DNA from: Allolobophora icterica
Taxonomy: Eukaryota > Annelida > Clitellata > Crassiclitellata > Lumbricidae
Direction: 5' to 3'
DNA: 64,000 nucleotides
Assembly (NCBI GenBank): GCA_963556255.1
Contig: OY744616.1
Coordinates: forward strand, 2,118,831 to 2,182,830
The translations under genes were made by a program, and so were the position numbers. The notes beneath the pieces are model-generated. The model was not told the origin of the DNA. It searched no databases and saw only the letters and a list, made by a program, of their open reading frames with translations. This document shows positions 10,634-20,561 of this stretch, piece by piece. How positions within the stretch are numbered: the stretch's first letter is position 1; each line of letters begins with the position of its first letter.

Positions 10634-12099
10634 TCGGTTACATCTCACAGGTTATATTAGTTTCAAATAAGAAGTGTGGTTAAATCTAAGTTTAATGAAC
10701 GATTCGAGTAATAGAATTCGATTATCTGCCTCGGTTGGAGTATCATATTAGTCCATGGTATATTTCAATGAAAGGAACGTGTTCTTTGCATTAGACGTTT
10801 TCACTCACTTTCTATGGTAATTTGTAAACACTAACGCTCTAAGTAAAACCATTGTAACAAAAAAGGCTTTATATCTAATGTAGGCCTACGGTCTGAATTG
10901 GTGCATTATAATAAATTATATTACATTTATGTGACATGAACTTGTTCTTTGCCTTTTACAAGCAGCACATCCAAGTCATTTCATCGCTCTATGGTCTTCG
11001 ATTTCGATAGGAGAAAATTATTATGGGGAGATACCATATCAGTAATATCCAATTCCGGGTTTACAGTGTGTATATAATTATACACATACTTTGCGGGCCT
11101 AGGGGGTCGACGTTAAGGCGAAAATCTACCAGAGGACGTAACCTGAGTAGTGCGCCATAATATGACGTGTGAGACAATTCTAAAATATTTAAAGGAGTGT
11201 AATCAAGTGTAATTTGCAGAAAGAAAGAGAGACATACAGAGGCGTCAACCCCCCCCCCAAGTCATTGGAGCAACTTCCCTTTCCCCTTCTGTTTGCCCCC
11301 TCCTTCTTCCTCCACCCTCCCCCAAACGGTAGCACACACACACTGACAGATCTTCCCACCCAATTTCTTGGAATGAGCATTTGCAGAAAGAGAAGAGACA
11401 TATATATGTATATATATATATATATATGTATATATAAATATATATAGTCAGATTTCTTTATTTGTAATTGTAAATGAGTGAAAACGAGAAGAAAGCAACA
11501 AAAGACGACGGAAACTGCCAGTTTTTTCATGCGTAGTATATCATCACTGCAAAATAAAATAGGTCAATATACTGAAGTGCTGACTTAAATACATGCCTAG
11601 TCAAACTGAAAATGTTTCATTAACGCTGAACATATTACCAACAAGTCTTAAATTGTGCTTAATCAAACAAGAAAAGTCAATTTTTGCTTAACTGAAGCCA
11701 CTTACTTTGAAAACATAAACTCATTCATGCATACTGCCAGGCATTGATAAACTCGACACTTCTGCTCTGTTTCATTCACCAGATAATTTGTTTCGACCCT
11801 CATATTATGTGATTATATATTCTCAGATATTTAAGATAATTTCTTTTGGTCAGTTGATATTGCGGGATTTCTTAGTTTGCAGTATCTGGCAAATACGGCA
11901 TCACATAATCATTCAGCATCCCCCTTAAATGATTTTGCAACCTAAACGGAGAGCAACTGTTTTCATTTCATACGACCTTCTGTGGTTATGAAATGATCCT
12001 GAAGATGCATGGATTGTGATTTGTGATTGGTTTCTAACAAGACTGCAATTTTAATGTTCCTTAAATGTACTTCTTCCATTGTGAATCTGCAGAACAGCA
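10634..12099. other. Non-coding flank with simple-sequence islands
   Basis: The usual 3' flank up to about 10960 is followed by sequence with no paralog (about 10970-11390) that replaces the (ATC)n array. It includes a poly-C run near 11250, a pyrimidine-rich stretch to 11370 and a (TA)n/(TG) patch at about 11399-11446. From 11450 the shared flank resumes. TAGGCCTA fills the ATGTACGG site at 10881-10888. No gene is seen. Confidence 0.5.
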
Positions 12100-12703
12100 T
12101 GATTTGAGAATGCTTTCGAGCATAAATGGCGCCTGAATGATTTTAAACAGAATGAGTTCTAACATGATTTTTTAGAGTGGAATAGTTGGAATGTTGTGCT
12201 ACAAAGATGCCATACAATGGTTTTCTCCTCATGAAAGGCCATGAAAACTTTTCAGACATATTTAACGCAGGTAGAGTTTCTATTCAGATTATGTGATCGA
12301 ACGCTTCTTTAGACTACTGAACCTCACATAACTGATGTTGCCTGAGTATGAATTTTAACATGACAATGCCTGAGTATGAATTTTAACATGACATTGTAGA
12401 CATAAAGATCGGACAAATACATTTTGACATACTGGCTTCTCTCCAGTATGAGCCATCATGTTAGTCGTGAAAGAAGAAAGTGTGAAAACGGCTGCAGATA
12501 CACTTTCTCTCCAGTATGGATACTCGTATTCATGAGTTTTCAGATCACAAGATGGTTTCTGTCAATATCTGCAGAACAGAATTCCATGAAAATGTTCTCT
12601 AGGAAAACTGCCATTAGGATAGTTTTCTCTAGGAAGCATTCGAACAATGTCATGATTTTGTGCTTTGGGAAATGTTCTTCTACAAACCTAACGCAAATGG
12701 TTT
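12100..12703 (-). pseudogene. Decayed zinc fingers beyond the ZNF-B ORF
   Basis: On the minus strand, fragments of finger linkers survive (for example CATACTGGAGAGAA near 12435-12450, and more eroded GAAGAG-like linkers) with repeated finger spacing but many stops. This is fossil finger sequence downstream of the present stop codon. Confidence 0.55.
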
Positions 12704-12985
12704 CTACAAAATGTGCGTTTTTTCATGATGTTTCAGACCTGAAGAGAATGAGAATGTTTTCTTACATACCTGCAAAGGCATGGTTTCTCTCCGCTGTGAA
12801 TCTTCGCATGAGTTTTTAAACTGAAAGAGGCAGTAAAACGTTTTGGACATACCTGGCAATGGTAAGGCTTATTTCCAGTATGAATTCTAGCATGCTCTGT
12901 CAGAATGCCAGATCAGGAAAAACGTTTTTTTACATATTTGGCTTTGGAAAGGTTTATCTCGGGTAATGGATTCTGACATGACTTG
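12704..12985 (-). pseudogene. Disconnected last fingers of ZNF-B
   Basis: Matches the last three fingers of ZNF-F, but out of frame with the upstream ORF and with further single-base changes (ACCTGCAAAGG for ACCTGGCAAAGG near 12770; an added base in CGGGTAATGG near 12960). The original stop equivalent is TAG at 12704-12706. Confidence 0.65.
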
Positions 12986-14608
12986 CTAGATTGGATGAAT
13001 GGGAAAACGTTTCTTACATAGGCCTACTTGGCATTGTAAAGGCCTCTCGCCGGAATGAATTCTCGTGTGACTTTGAAGTTCACACTGGTATGTGAATGCT
13101 TTTGCACATTGCTGGCATTGGTATGGTTTCTCGCCAGTTTGGATTCTTTGATGAGTTTTGAGATGAGATTGGCATGAGAATGCTTTTGAGCATAACTCGC
13201 ATTGGTATGGTTTCTCTCCAGTATGAAGTGCAACATGAATCTTCAGTTGAGAAGATCTGAAAAACGCTTTGTTACAAGCATGACACAGAAATGGTTTCTC
13301 TCCTGTATGGATTCGTCCATGTGTTTTCAGAATTGAAGCACTTGCGAATGTTTTCTTACATACCTGGCAAAGGTACGGTTTCTCTCCAGAGTGGGCTTTT
13401 TCATGATGTCTCAGACCCGAATTGCACGAGAACGTTTTCTGACATATCTGGCAAAGGTATGGTTTCTCTCCAGTATGAATTCTGAAATGACATCTTAGAC
13501 GGGAAGTATTTACAAACCTTTTTTGACATATCTGGCATTGGTAAGGCTTTTCTCCAGTATGGAGTCTAAAATGGCACCGCAGACTATTATTTTGACAAAA
13601 TACCTGTTTACATATCTCGCACTGAAATGGTTTCTCTCCAGAATGGGTTCGTACATGACTTGCTAGATAGGAATACTGGGAGAAATCTTTTTTACAAATC
13701 TGGCACTGGAAAGGTTTCTCTCCTGTATGGGTTCTTACATGAATTTTTAATGTGAAAGATGTGGCAAATAGTTTTTGGCAAACCTGACACAGAAATGTCT
13801 TCTTTCCAGGGTGATATTTTTCATGACTTCTCATAGCTGAAGCGCTTGAGAATGTCTTCTGACATAACTGGCAAAGGTATGGTTTCTCCCCAGTATGAAT
13901 TCTTAAGTGCCTGTTTAGATAGCATTTATACTTAGTTTTAAAGTCACATGACTGGCATTGGTTCGGTTTCTCTTCCGTATGAATTCTCTCATGGCGTTTT
14001 AGATCGGAGTATTTGGGAAACCGCTTTTGACATGCTTGGCATTGGAAAAGTCTCTCTAATGTATGTGTTCTCATGTGAATCTTGAGGTTTTGTTGGTTTG
14101 CAAACGATTTTCGACATATCTGGCATTGGTATGGTTTCTCCCCAGTATGAATTCTTATGTGCCTCTTTAGATAGCTTTCATACTTAGTTTTAAAGTCGCA
14201 TGACTGGCATTGGTATGGTTTCTCTGTGGTATGAATTCTCGAATGACGCGCTAGGTCGTAAGATTTGGGAAAACGCTTGTGACATACTTGGCATTGGAAA
14301 GGCCTCTCTTTTTTATGTATTCTCATGTGAATCTTGAGGTTTGGTTGGTTTGCAAACGATTTTGGACATATCTGGCATTGGTATGGTTTCTCTCCAGTAT
14401 GAATTCTCGTGTGACTTTTCAGATGATATGCGTAACCAAACATTTTCTTACATAACTCGCATTCGTATGTCTTGTCTTTGGAACGGATTTTCTTTTTTTC
14501 CTTCGTATGAGTATCCGACAGAAATGATTTCTGACTTAGCTGAGAACTTTGAGTCTCGTCTTGAGCATCTCTTCCAAGCGAATGCTTGGAAGAATTGCTT
14601 TGCGACAT
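12986..14608 (-). CDS. ZNF-B: poly-C2H2 zinc-finger protein, 17 fingers, C-terminally truncated
   Basis: Single-ORF protein of 540 residues, starting MSQSNSSKHSLGRDAQDETQ and followed by 17 C2H2 fingers with HTGEKP linkers; predicted nuclear DNA-binding protein. Fingers 2-4 and 5-7 are a direct duplication with a 252-base period, absent from other copies. Finger 16 has lost its last ligand (RIQ for RIH). The C-terminus is doubly altered. A TAGGCCTA micro-insertion at 13019-13026 adds Gly-Leu between the two Cys of the next finger (QVGLC). A missing T a few codons later shifts the frame, so the protein ends KKRFPIHPI. ZNF-A ends at the same place (FPIHPV). The start is the MSQ Met shared by the family, 27 bases after the conserved CAG acceptor-like site. 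Confidence 0.8.
   Translation of the reverse strand: MSQSNSSKHSLGRDAQDETQSSQLSQKSFLSDTHTKEKKKIRSKDKTYECELCKKMFGYAYHLKSHTRIHTGEKPYQCQICPKSFANQPNLKIHMRIHKKERPFQCQVCHKRFPKSYDLARHSRIHTTEKPYQCQSCDFKTKYESYLKRHIRIHTGEKPYQCQICRKSFANQQNLKIHMRTHTLERLFQCQACQKRFPKYSDLKRHERIHTEEKPNQCQSCDFKTKYKCYLNRHLRIHTGEKPYLCQLCQKTFSSASAMRSHEKYHPGKKTFLCQVCQKLFATSFTLKIHVRTHTGEKPFQCQICKKDFSQYSYLASHVRTHSGEKPFQCEICKQVFCQNNSLRCHFRLHTGEKPYQCQICQKRFVNTSRLRCHFRIHTGEKPYLCQICQKTFSCNSGLRHHEKAHSGEKPYLCQVCKKTFASASILKTHGRIHTGEKPFLCHACNKAFFRSSQLKIHVALHTGEKPYQCELCSKAFSCQSHLKTHQRIQTGEKPYQCQQCAKAFTYQCELQSHTRIHSGERPLQCQVGLCKKRFPIHPI
13019..13026. repeat. TAGGCCTA micro-insertion inside a zinc-finger codon series
   Basis: ZNF-F and ZNF-E read CTTACATACCTGG or CTGACATACCTGG here; ZNF-B reads CTTACATAGGCCTACTTGG. 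The TA has become TAGGCCTA, adding 6 bases in frame and changing the Cys-X2-Cys spacing of the finger to Cys-X4-Cys. Confidence 0.9.
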
Positions 14609-16080
14609 CGCTAATGCTTGTGACGATTTCGGAGGCTGTTTGAAATATTAACGTAATAGCATACCATATAGCACCTCGTTCTTTTGCATTGTTTCATTAT
14701 GTAATTTGTACTTAGACCTATGCTAATCTTTAAGGGCAAATTTACATAGCCATTCTTCTAGTAAACTTATTCTTCATTGTGACGTCAGGAGGAGCACTTG
14801 ACCTGACAATGCAAGATGCAAAATCGTTTGCAAATTGAATGGTCTCATCTGCTGGTAATAATATTTTAGAGACGTAGAAAGGAGACGACACTCGGCTAGA
14901 TCTATATGGTTGACTCCGAAATACATAGGTACATGTATTTATCCTATGAATTTATCCTATGAAGGGCACAACCGGTCAGGCAGTTACGTATCACCATAAA
15001 GATCATAGGCACCGACCTTTGCTTTTGTCTCTGGGTGCATGGATCCTCCCTCACTTCCCCTTAGAAATCGCCTATCCCTTCTCCTCCTCTCCCTACCTCT
15101 TTCTCCTCCCCTTAGGTAGTCGAGTTATTAGCGGATTTTCGGAGGAAGAAAATTGTTTTCTAGTCAACAGTTACGAGTTTAGAAAAGGTATTGGAAATCG
15201 GAGACGTTCTGACGTTCCAGTAGGCCTACATGTAATTGTTTATTATTTTAAATAATAAAAAAATTAATAATTTATTTATGTAAGGGCTGTGACTGTGAGA
15301 TCATGCAATGTTGGGTATTTGTGTTGTAGTTGTATTTCTCAAGTTTTAAGATTATTTAGGTGTAAAAAATTTGAATTTAAGGTCCGAATTCTTTTGGCTG
15401 CGACACACCCACTGAACTTTCTCTCTGAGTGCATTCGCACCCAAGGCTCCCAAAGAGCCGGCGCCTATGAAAAGGATCTTAAACCTAACGAGTTTTCGGA
15501 TAGAGGACCAATATAGATCACCTCGCATAGCTATTTATATTGATTGATTGACTTATTGATTATATTGCTAAGCTTTCGAATCCTTCCATCGAGCTGAGCT
15601 TCACAGCTTAGAGCTTTGGCACTCGCAACTAAAATATCAAACAGAATTACCTGAGCCAGGAAGGGTTCCTTGAATAATCTTAAAACTCTTTCCACTTCAG
15701 AAATGTTACTAAAGTTACTGAATGACTACTTAATCTAGTAGTTTTTCTATTGCTTGAGAGATGACACGAAGGAAGTGTTTCAAATTTAATTTCCGTTACA
15801 ACGCACAACTGTTCAATTTTGACTCCGTCGTGTATTTATGACGTTACTACTAAACAATTATATTTAGATTAAGTGCGTCATTGGAATATATTAGATAAAC
15901 CGATTACTGTTTTATTAATTTCATTTCAATAATTCGTAAAAACACAGGAATATATAACTTACCAAAGAGAACAATAGCAACAAAAGTGAAGTTATAGATG
16001 GTAGCTCTCTCGTTTTTTCTCAAAATGGCGTTACATGAAAAGGGGCCGTCAATAAAATGACGTCACGCAGTTGCGCTGTT
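14609..16080. other. ZNF-B upstream region and type-beta spacer
   Basis: Contains the conserved block upstream of the ZNF ORF (to about 15000), then a unique C-rich stretch near 15010-15200. TAGGCCTA is at 15221-15228. Spacer shared with 31190-31640, 47950-48180 and 57330-57540 follows. No supported gene; short frames here look random. Confidence 0.4.
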
Positions 16081-16302
16081 TCCATAATTATTATCCTCTG
16101 CAAGCAAAATTCAATATATTTAGCGCCTTTGTAGTTTTACAAAGGTCTGCAAAAAATTCGAATCATGCAGGTAATGGTTTTCGCCAAGATAGGCTGTAGC
16201 GTACCAAAACCCATACACTAAGCAACAGTTGTTTTAAACCCTGTCTGGAAACTTCCAATTTTTGGTCTGGTCTCCTCTATGGCTTTTACAAAACAAGACC
16301 CA
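16081..16302. other. Type-beta spacer block
   Basis: Shared with 48170-48310 and 57550-57690 (landmark GGCTGTAGCGTACCAAAACCC). Non-coding as far as I can see. Confidence 0.4.
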
Positions 16303-16310
16303 TCGATTAC

Positions 16311-16627
16311 CAGTGTTGTTTTAAGGCATGGACACACTGGGCAGTCGCCAGGGGCACCAAAATTAAAAAGACTAAAAACCGAATGTGTGCGTGACCTCCC
16401 CGCGCGGCAGAAGTGAAACTTCGTAGCCTAGTTTTGAGCTGATTCTTCGCCTTGCAGTGTGTTTCTTTGTGTTTAAACATTCATTTTGTTACAAACTGAA
16501 TGTTATAGAGCCAATAAATCCATAGGTTTAATTTTATTGACCGTCTAAATTTTTATCCCGAGTGGATGGGGAGACGCCCCTGTGCATTGCTTTGCCCAGG
16601 GTTTACAATGCTGTTGAGACGGCACTG
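16311..16627. mobile_element. hAT-like MITE with 8-bp target duplication
   Basis: The element begins CAGTGTTGTTTTAAGG and ends GAGACGGCACTG (reverse complement CAGTGCCGTCTC). It is flanked by TCGATTAC at 16303-16310 and 16628-16635. The 317-bp interior has no ORF. The CAGTG ends and 8-bp duplication fit a non-autonomous hAT element. Confidence 0.75.
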
Positions 16628-16735
16628 TCGATTACTAAAACATTACATGCAGAAAATAGTAATGATTGGGAACACTTAACCTTTCCTTGCTTTAACTTAA
16701 CTTATCTCTATATGACGCTGGATACCTGAACTCAC

Positions 16736-16847
16736 CTGAAGGATCGTCGATTGGCATCTTCTCGACTCTGTCATGGTTGAATGCATCAGCCGTTGCAAAC
16801 AAGCAGACTGCCAGCAAAACGCAACCAGACACTTTGTCCAACGCCAT
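16736..16847 (-). CDS. Orphan first exon encoding a signal peptide
   Basis: On the minus strand, ATG in good context (AAAGATGG) opens MALDKVSGCVLLAVCLFATA, a classic n-region and hydrophobic core with a likely cleavage after ADA. It continues FNHDRVEKMPIDDPS and then hits CCTTCAG/GTGAGTTC, a strong 5' splice site (donor GT at 16734-16735, phase 1). It looks like the first coding exon of a small secreted protein. No second exon is evident to the left, where a hAT MITE and duplicated spacer follow. It is seen once in the window, so it is either a remnant of the pre-duplication locus or the start of a gene whose remaining exons were lost or lie inside introns I cannot resolve. Confidence 0.55.
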
Positions 16848-17022
16848 CTTTCGAAATGTGGTTTCAGCTGCAAACTCATAGACACCAACATTGCAAAAGT
16901 CGAAGACAAACAAAATTAACCAGTCTCATTCAATAGTTATAGGGTCAGAAGAATATTTAATACTTAGTGGCTACATCAATTTCTAGCTGTATCATTAACT
17001 ACAAATACCGTTCAATTAAATA

Positions 17023-17024
<2 letters not shown>

Positions 17025-17113
<89 letters not shown>
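17025..17113. repeat. (GAT)n microsatellite, about 29 repeats
   Basis: Pure GAT repeats about 200 bases upstream of exon 1 of the plus-strand gene; not present at this place in other units. Confidence 0.97.
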
Positions 17114-17114
<1 letters not shown>

Positions 17115-17139
17115 AAATTAAACGAGCTAGCTTGTTGAA

Positions 17140-17184
17140 TGACGTCACTGTTTATTCTGGAAACCAATAACAACGGTCAATCAG
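17140..17184 (+). promoter_or_regulatory. Promoter-like cluster: CRE plus CCAAT boxes
   Basis: TGACGTCA at 17140-17147 is followed by CCAAT at 17164-17168 and a second, weaker TCAATCAGA box near 17178. The same order recurs before all four copies of exon 1 (33959, 51221, 59897), while much of the surrounding spacer differs. CRE is the CREB/ATF site and CCAAT the NF-Y site in animals, so this is the probable promoter, about 130-175 bases upstream of the ATG. Confidence 0.6.
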
Positions 17185-17314
17185 AATGATCTCCTTTCTC
17201 CGTTTAAGTAAATATTGGGCCTCGCAGCGGCTTAGATTTTATGCGTTACAGTTACAGTTACTATAATTTAATTGATTCATAAAATTCGCGAACTCAACCG
17301 CTTATAGACCGCTT

Positions 17315-17623
17315 ATGGAGAACGATTTGACGAGACGCGAGAAGCAACGAAAGAGACGGGTCCAACGTCGTATCCGATTGCGTCAAAGCGGACTAGTCTC
17401 CGATCCACAAGATAGTCGTCACGCTTCGACTGTTCATCTGTACGTTCACAACTATGCACATTTCATGCCACATTTAACTTATAGGCCTACAATATATTAT
17501 TAATATTGTCATTACTAGGTTTCTTATTATTCATATTTTTGTTATTATTTCTCCGAATTAAGCATAATAATTTGTCAGAAAGCAAACAAATAATAAATAT
17601 CATCATCATCATCATCGTCGTCG

Positions 17624-17655
<32 letters not shown>

Positions 17656-18482
17656 GTCGTCGTCGTCGTCGTCGTCGTCATCATCTTCATCATCATCATC
17701 GTCATCATCATCTTCATCATCGTCGTCCTCATCATCATCACTATTATTATTACACAGATGTTTAACTTTTAACACGTGAAAGGCACACAGAAATGCGACG
17801 CTGATTGATGCTTGGTTAGTCAGTCGCCAGGTGAAGAGCAGTTAGATATCCAGATGTTTAAAGCTAACGATAACCCGTGCTCTCAACGTTACGAGAAACA
17901 TGGATCAGTTCCTATATCAGTTCCTCGTGGATAAACTGGTGCCCTGCTCTTAGCTTTCGAGTGGCGCTGTATAAATTTGGAGTCTACGATTACGAAGAAG
18001 CATTTAAAATGACCTGGGCCTTACGTATCTTCTCTGATATTTTAAATGTTGTTTTAGTTGTAATAAATATGCCTTTATGTTATTTTAGTCGTGACCAGGC
18101 TGCACCGAGCAACCGCTCTATGGTCGAAGATGATGTTGTAAGCCACAATGCACCGGGCGCAAGGCATTCGACGCTCGGGAGCAATGTCTCCATCTCGCGG
18201 TCTGTGGAAGGAAATACGAGGATCGAAGTACGCGGTGGAATAGCAATGATCGGTAGCGTATGCTACGGGGGTCAGGTCATCGTCAACGGATGTCGCCCAA
18301 CCAATTCTAACCTGACAACCGGTAACTTTGGGGTGAACCTGAACCACGTTCCGTCGACTTCTCGTCAGAACCAGGGCACCGGTAACACATCGATCATAGT
18401 ACGAGGAGGAATCGGTTTCATCGGAAGCGTATGCTACGGGGGTCAGGTTATCGTTAACGGAAGAGACGTGGAATGGGAATAA
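17315..18482 (+). CDS. GGI-repeat gene, complete copy 1 (two exons)
   Basis: Predicted exons are 17315-17439 and 18089-18482 (519 nt, 172 residues). Exon 1 encodes MENDLTRREKQRKRRVQRRI and a Ser/His-rich end; its Arg/Lys block resembles a nuclear-localisation or nucleic-acid-binding basic region. The donor is CATCT/GTACGTTC and the acceptor TTATTTTAG/TCGTGACC. The join is phase 2 and in frame (HLRDQAAPSNRS), and exon 1 is exactly 125 nt in all four complete copies, which supports the model. Exon 2 has two copies of an alternating-hydrophobic, Gly-rich motif: GNTRIEVRGGIAMIGSVCYG and GNTSIIVRGGIGFIGSVCYG, each followed by GQVIVNG. They are separated by about 35 residues rich in Asn, Thr and Ser. 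This suggests a two-repeat beta structure. I know no family match. Its promoter faces that of ZNF-B about 2.7 kb away. Exon 1 here is the most diverged (RLRQSGLVSDPQDSRH). Confidence 0.6.
17599..17741. repeat. (ATC)n/(GTC)n microsatellite in the intron
   Basis: Imperfect ATC repeats with a GTC block (about 17655-17680), inside the predicted intron of the gene at 17315. The homologous intron at 34438 has a long pure ATC array; those of 51428 and 60103 have none here. Confidence 0.95.
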
Positions 18483-18504
18483 TTGGGTCAATGCCTTTGT
18501 AAAG

Positions 18505-18660
18505 CTCTCTCTCCCCCCTCTGTCTGTCTGTCTGTCTGTTTCTCTCTGTCTCTCAGTGTCTTTGTCTGTCTCTCTGTCTTTGTCTATCTGTCTGTTTGTC
18601 TGTCTGTCTGTTTCTCGCTCTCTATCGATCTATCTCTCTATCCATCTGTCTATCTGTCTT
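18505..18660. repeat. TCTG-rich pyrimidine tract
   Basis: Immediately follows the stop codon of the plus-strand gene, as in every unit; short and interrupted here. Confidence 0.9.
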
Positions 18661-19919
18661 GGTTATATCTCACAGGTTATATTAATTTCAAATAGGAAAT
18701 GTGGTTATATCTAAGTAAACGAACGATTCGAGTAAAAAAATTCGATTATCTGCCTCAGTTGGAGTGTCTTGTTAGTCCATGGTAAATTTCTATGAAAGGA
18801 ACGTGTTCTTTGCATTAGACGTTTTCACTCACTTTCTATGTATTTTAATTTAAAAACACTAACGCTGTAAGTGTAACCATAGTAGCTGAAGTATCAAAAA
18901 AGGCTTTAGCTAATGTACGGTCTGAATTGGGATATTATGATAAATAATAATAAATTTCTGTGACATGTCTTTTGCTCTTATAGCGAGGATCATGATGATG
19001 ACGATGATGATCCATATCATATCATCATCATCATCATCATCACCATCATCATCAAGAACAACAATATCAACTTTCAATATGGTGGACAGGAAATGTTGTT
19101 GTACCGTAAATATGATGTTGGTTTGGTGTCAATGTGTATATAATTATAGAATTGCCAGACTCTTTACACGCCAGAGTGTTAGGGCATACAATAAAGTCAT
19201 ATAAGGACGACCTGTCCACCGTGTATCGAATAGGCCGTGGATGAACAGAGAACTAATTTGATGAAATAGTTGGTTGAAAGCTGAAATAGTCAGATTTCTC
19301 TTTTTGTAATTGTAAATGAGTGAAAAACAAGAAGAAAACAACAACAAAAAACAGTTTTTTTCATGCGAAGCATAATCACAGTAAAATGAAATAGCTCAAT
19401 ATACTGAAGTGCTGACTTAGACACATACTTAATCAAACTAAAACTGTTTCGTTAACGCCGAACATATAACCAACAGGTCTTAACTGTACTTAATCAAACA
19501 TGAAGTCTATTTTTGAATAACTAAAGCCATTTCTATGAACACAAAAATTAATGAACATCAACTCATTCGTGCATACTGCCAGACATTGATTAACTCGACA
19601 CTTCTGCTCTGCTTCATCCACCAGATAATTTGTTTCGACCCTCATATGATATATTGTCAGATATTTTAGACAATTTCTTTTAGTCAGTTAACATTACGGA
19701 ATTTCTTACTTTGCAGTATGAGGTAAATACGTCAGCACATAATTGTTCAGTATCCATAATGATTTTGCAACGTCAACAAAGAGCAAATGTTTTAATTTCA
19801 TACGACCTTGTGCGGTTATGATGTGATCCTGAAGATGCATGGATTGTGATAAATTTATAACAAGACTGGTATATTAAGGTTCCTTAAATGTACTTCTTCC
19901 ATTGTGAATCTGCAGAGCA
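18661..19919. other. Conserved non-coding flank between the two genes
   Basis: Contains the shared 3' flank with an empty TA at 18916-18917 (ATGTACGG), AATAAA near 18948, a short (ATC)n at about 19018-19053 and ACAATAAAG near 19189. No gene is seen. Confidence 0.45.
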
Positions 19920-20561
19920 GCATGATTTGAGAATGCTTCGGACAGAATGAGTTCTAATATGATTTTGCAGAGTGGAATAGTTGTCATGTTGTGCTACAAA
20001 ACTTTCATGTACACGAAAGTCCGGTTAGCAGTTGGTTCAATAAAGGATATAGTTACTCGCAACATTGGTTTTCTCCTCGTGAAAGATCATGAGAACTTTC
20101 TGACATAATAAACGCAGGTAGAGGTTCTCTTCGGAATGTGCTCTCGAATGCTTCTTTAGATTACTATAATAATATCCTACTGAACCTCATATAAATGTCG
20201 TTGCTAGAGTTTCTGTTCAATATGAATTCTAACATGACATTGTAGATATGAAGATCGGACAAATCCATTCTGACATACTGGATTCTCTCCAGCATGAGTT
20301 ATCATATTAGGCGTCAAAGCAGAAAGTGTGAGAACGGCTGCAGATTTCTCTCCACTGTGGAGACTCACGCGTGTTTTGAGATCACAAGATGCTGATACAT
20401 TTTATACAGTTTCTGTCTATATCTGCAGAACAGAATTCCAGCAAAATGTTTTCTAGCAAAAACTGCTGTTAGAATGGCTTTTCTCCAGAAGTATTCGAAC
20501 CTGATTATGTGCTTTGGAGGAGTTGGGAAATGTTTTTCTACAAACCTGAAGCAAATAGTTC
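19920..20561 (-). pseudogene. Decayed zinc fingers beyond ZNF-C
   Basis: Minus-strand relics of finger linkers (near 20285-20300 and 20350) and of LKKHSRAHSEE-like helix/linker remnants (near 20120-20160), with many stops. Equivalent to fossil stretches beyond the other zinc-finger ORFs. Confidence 0.5.
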
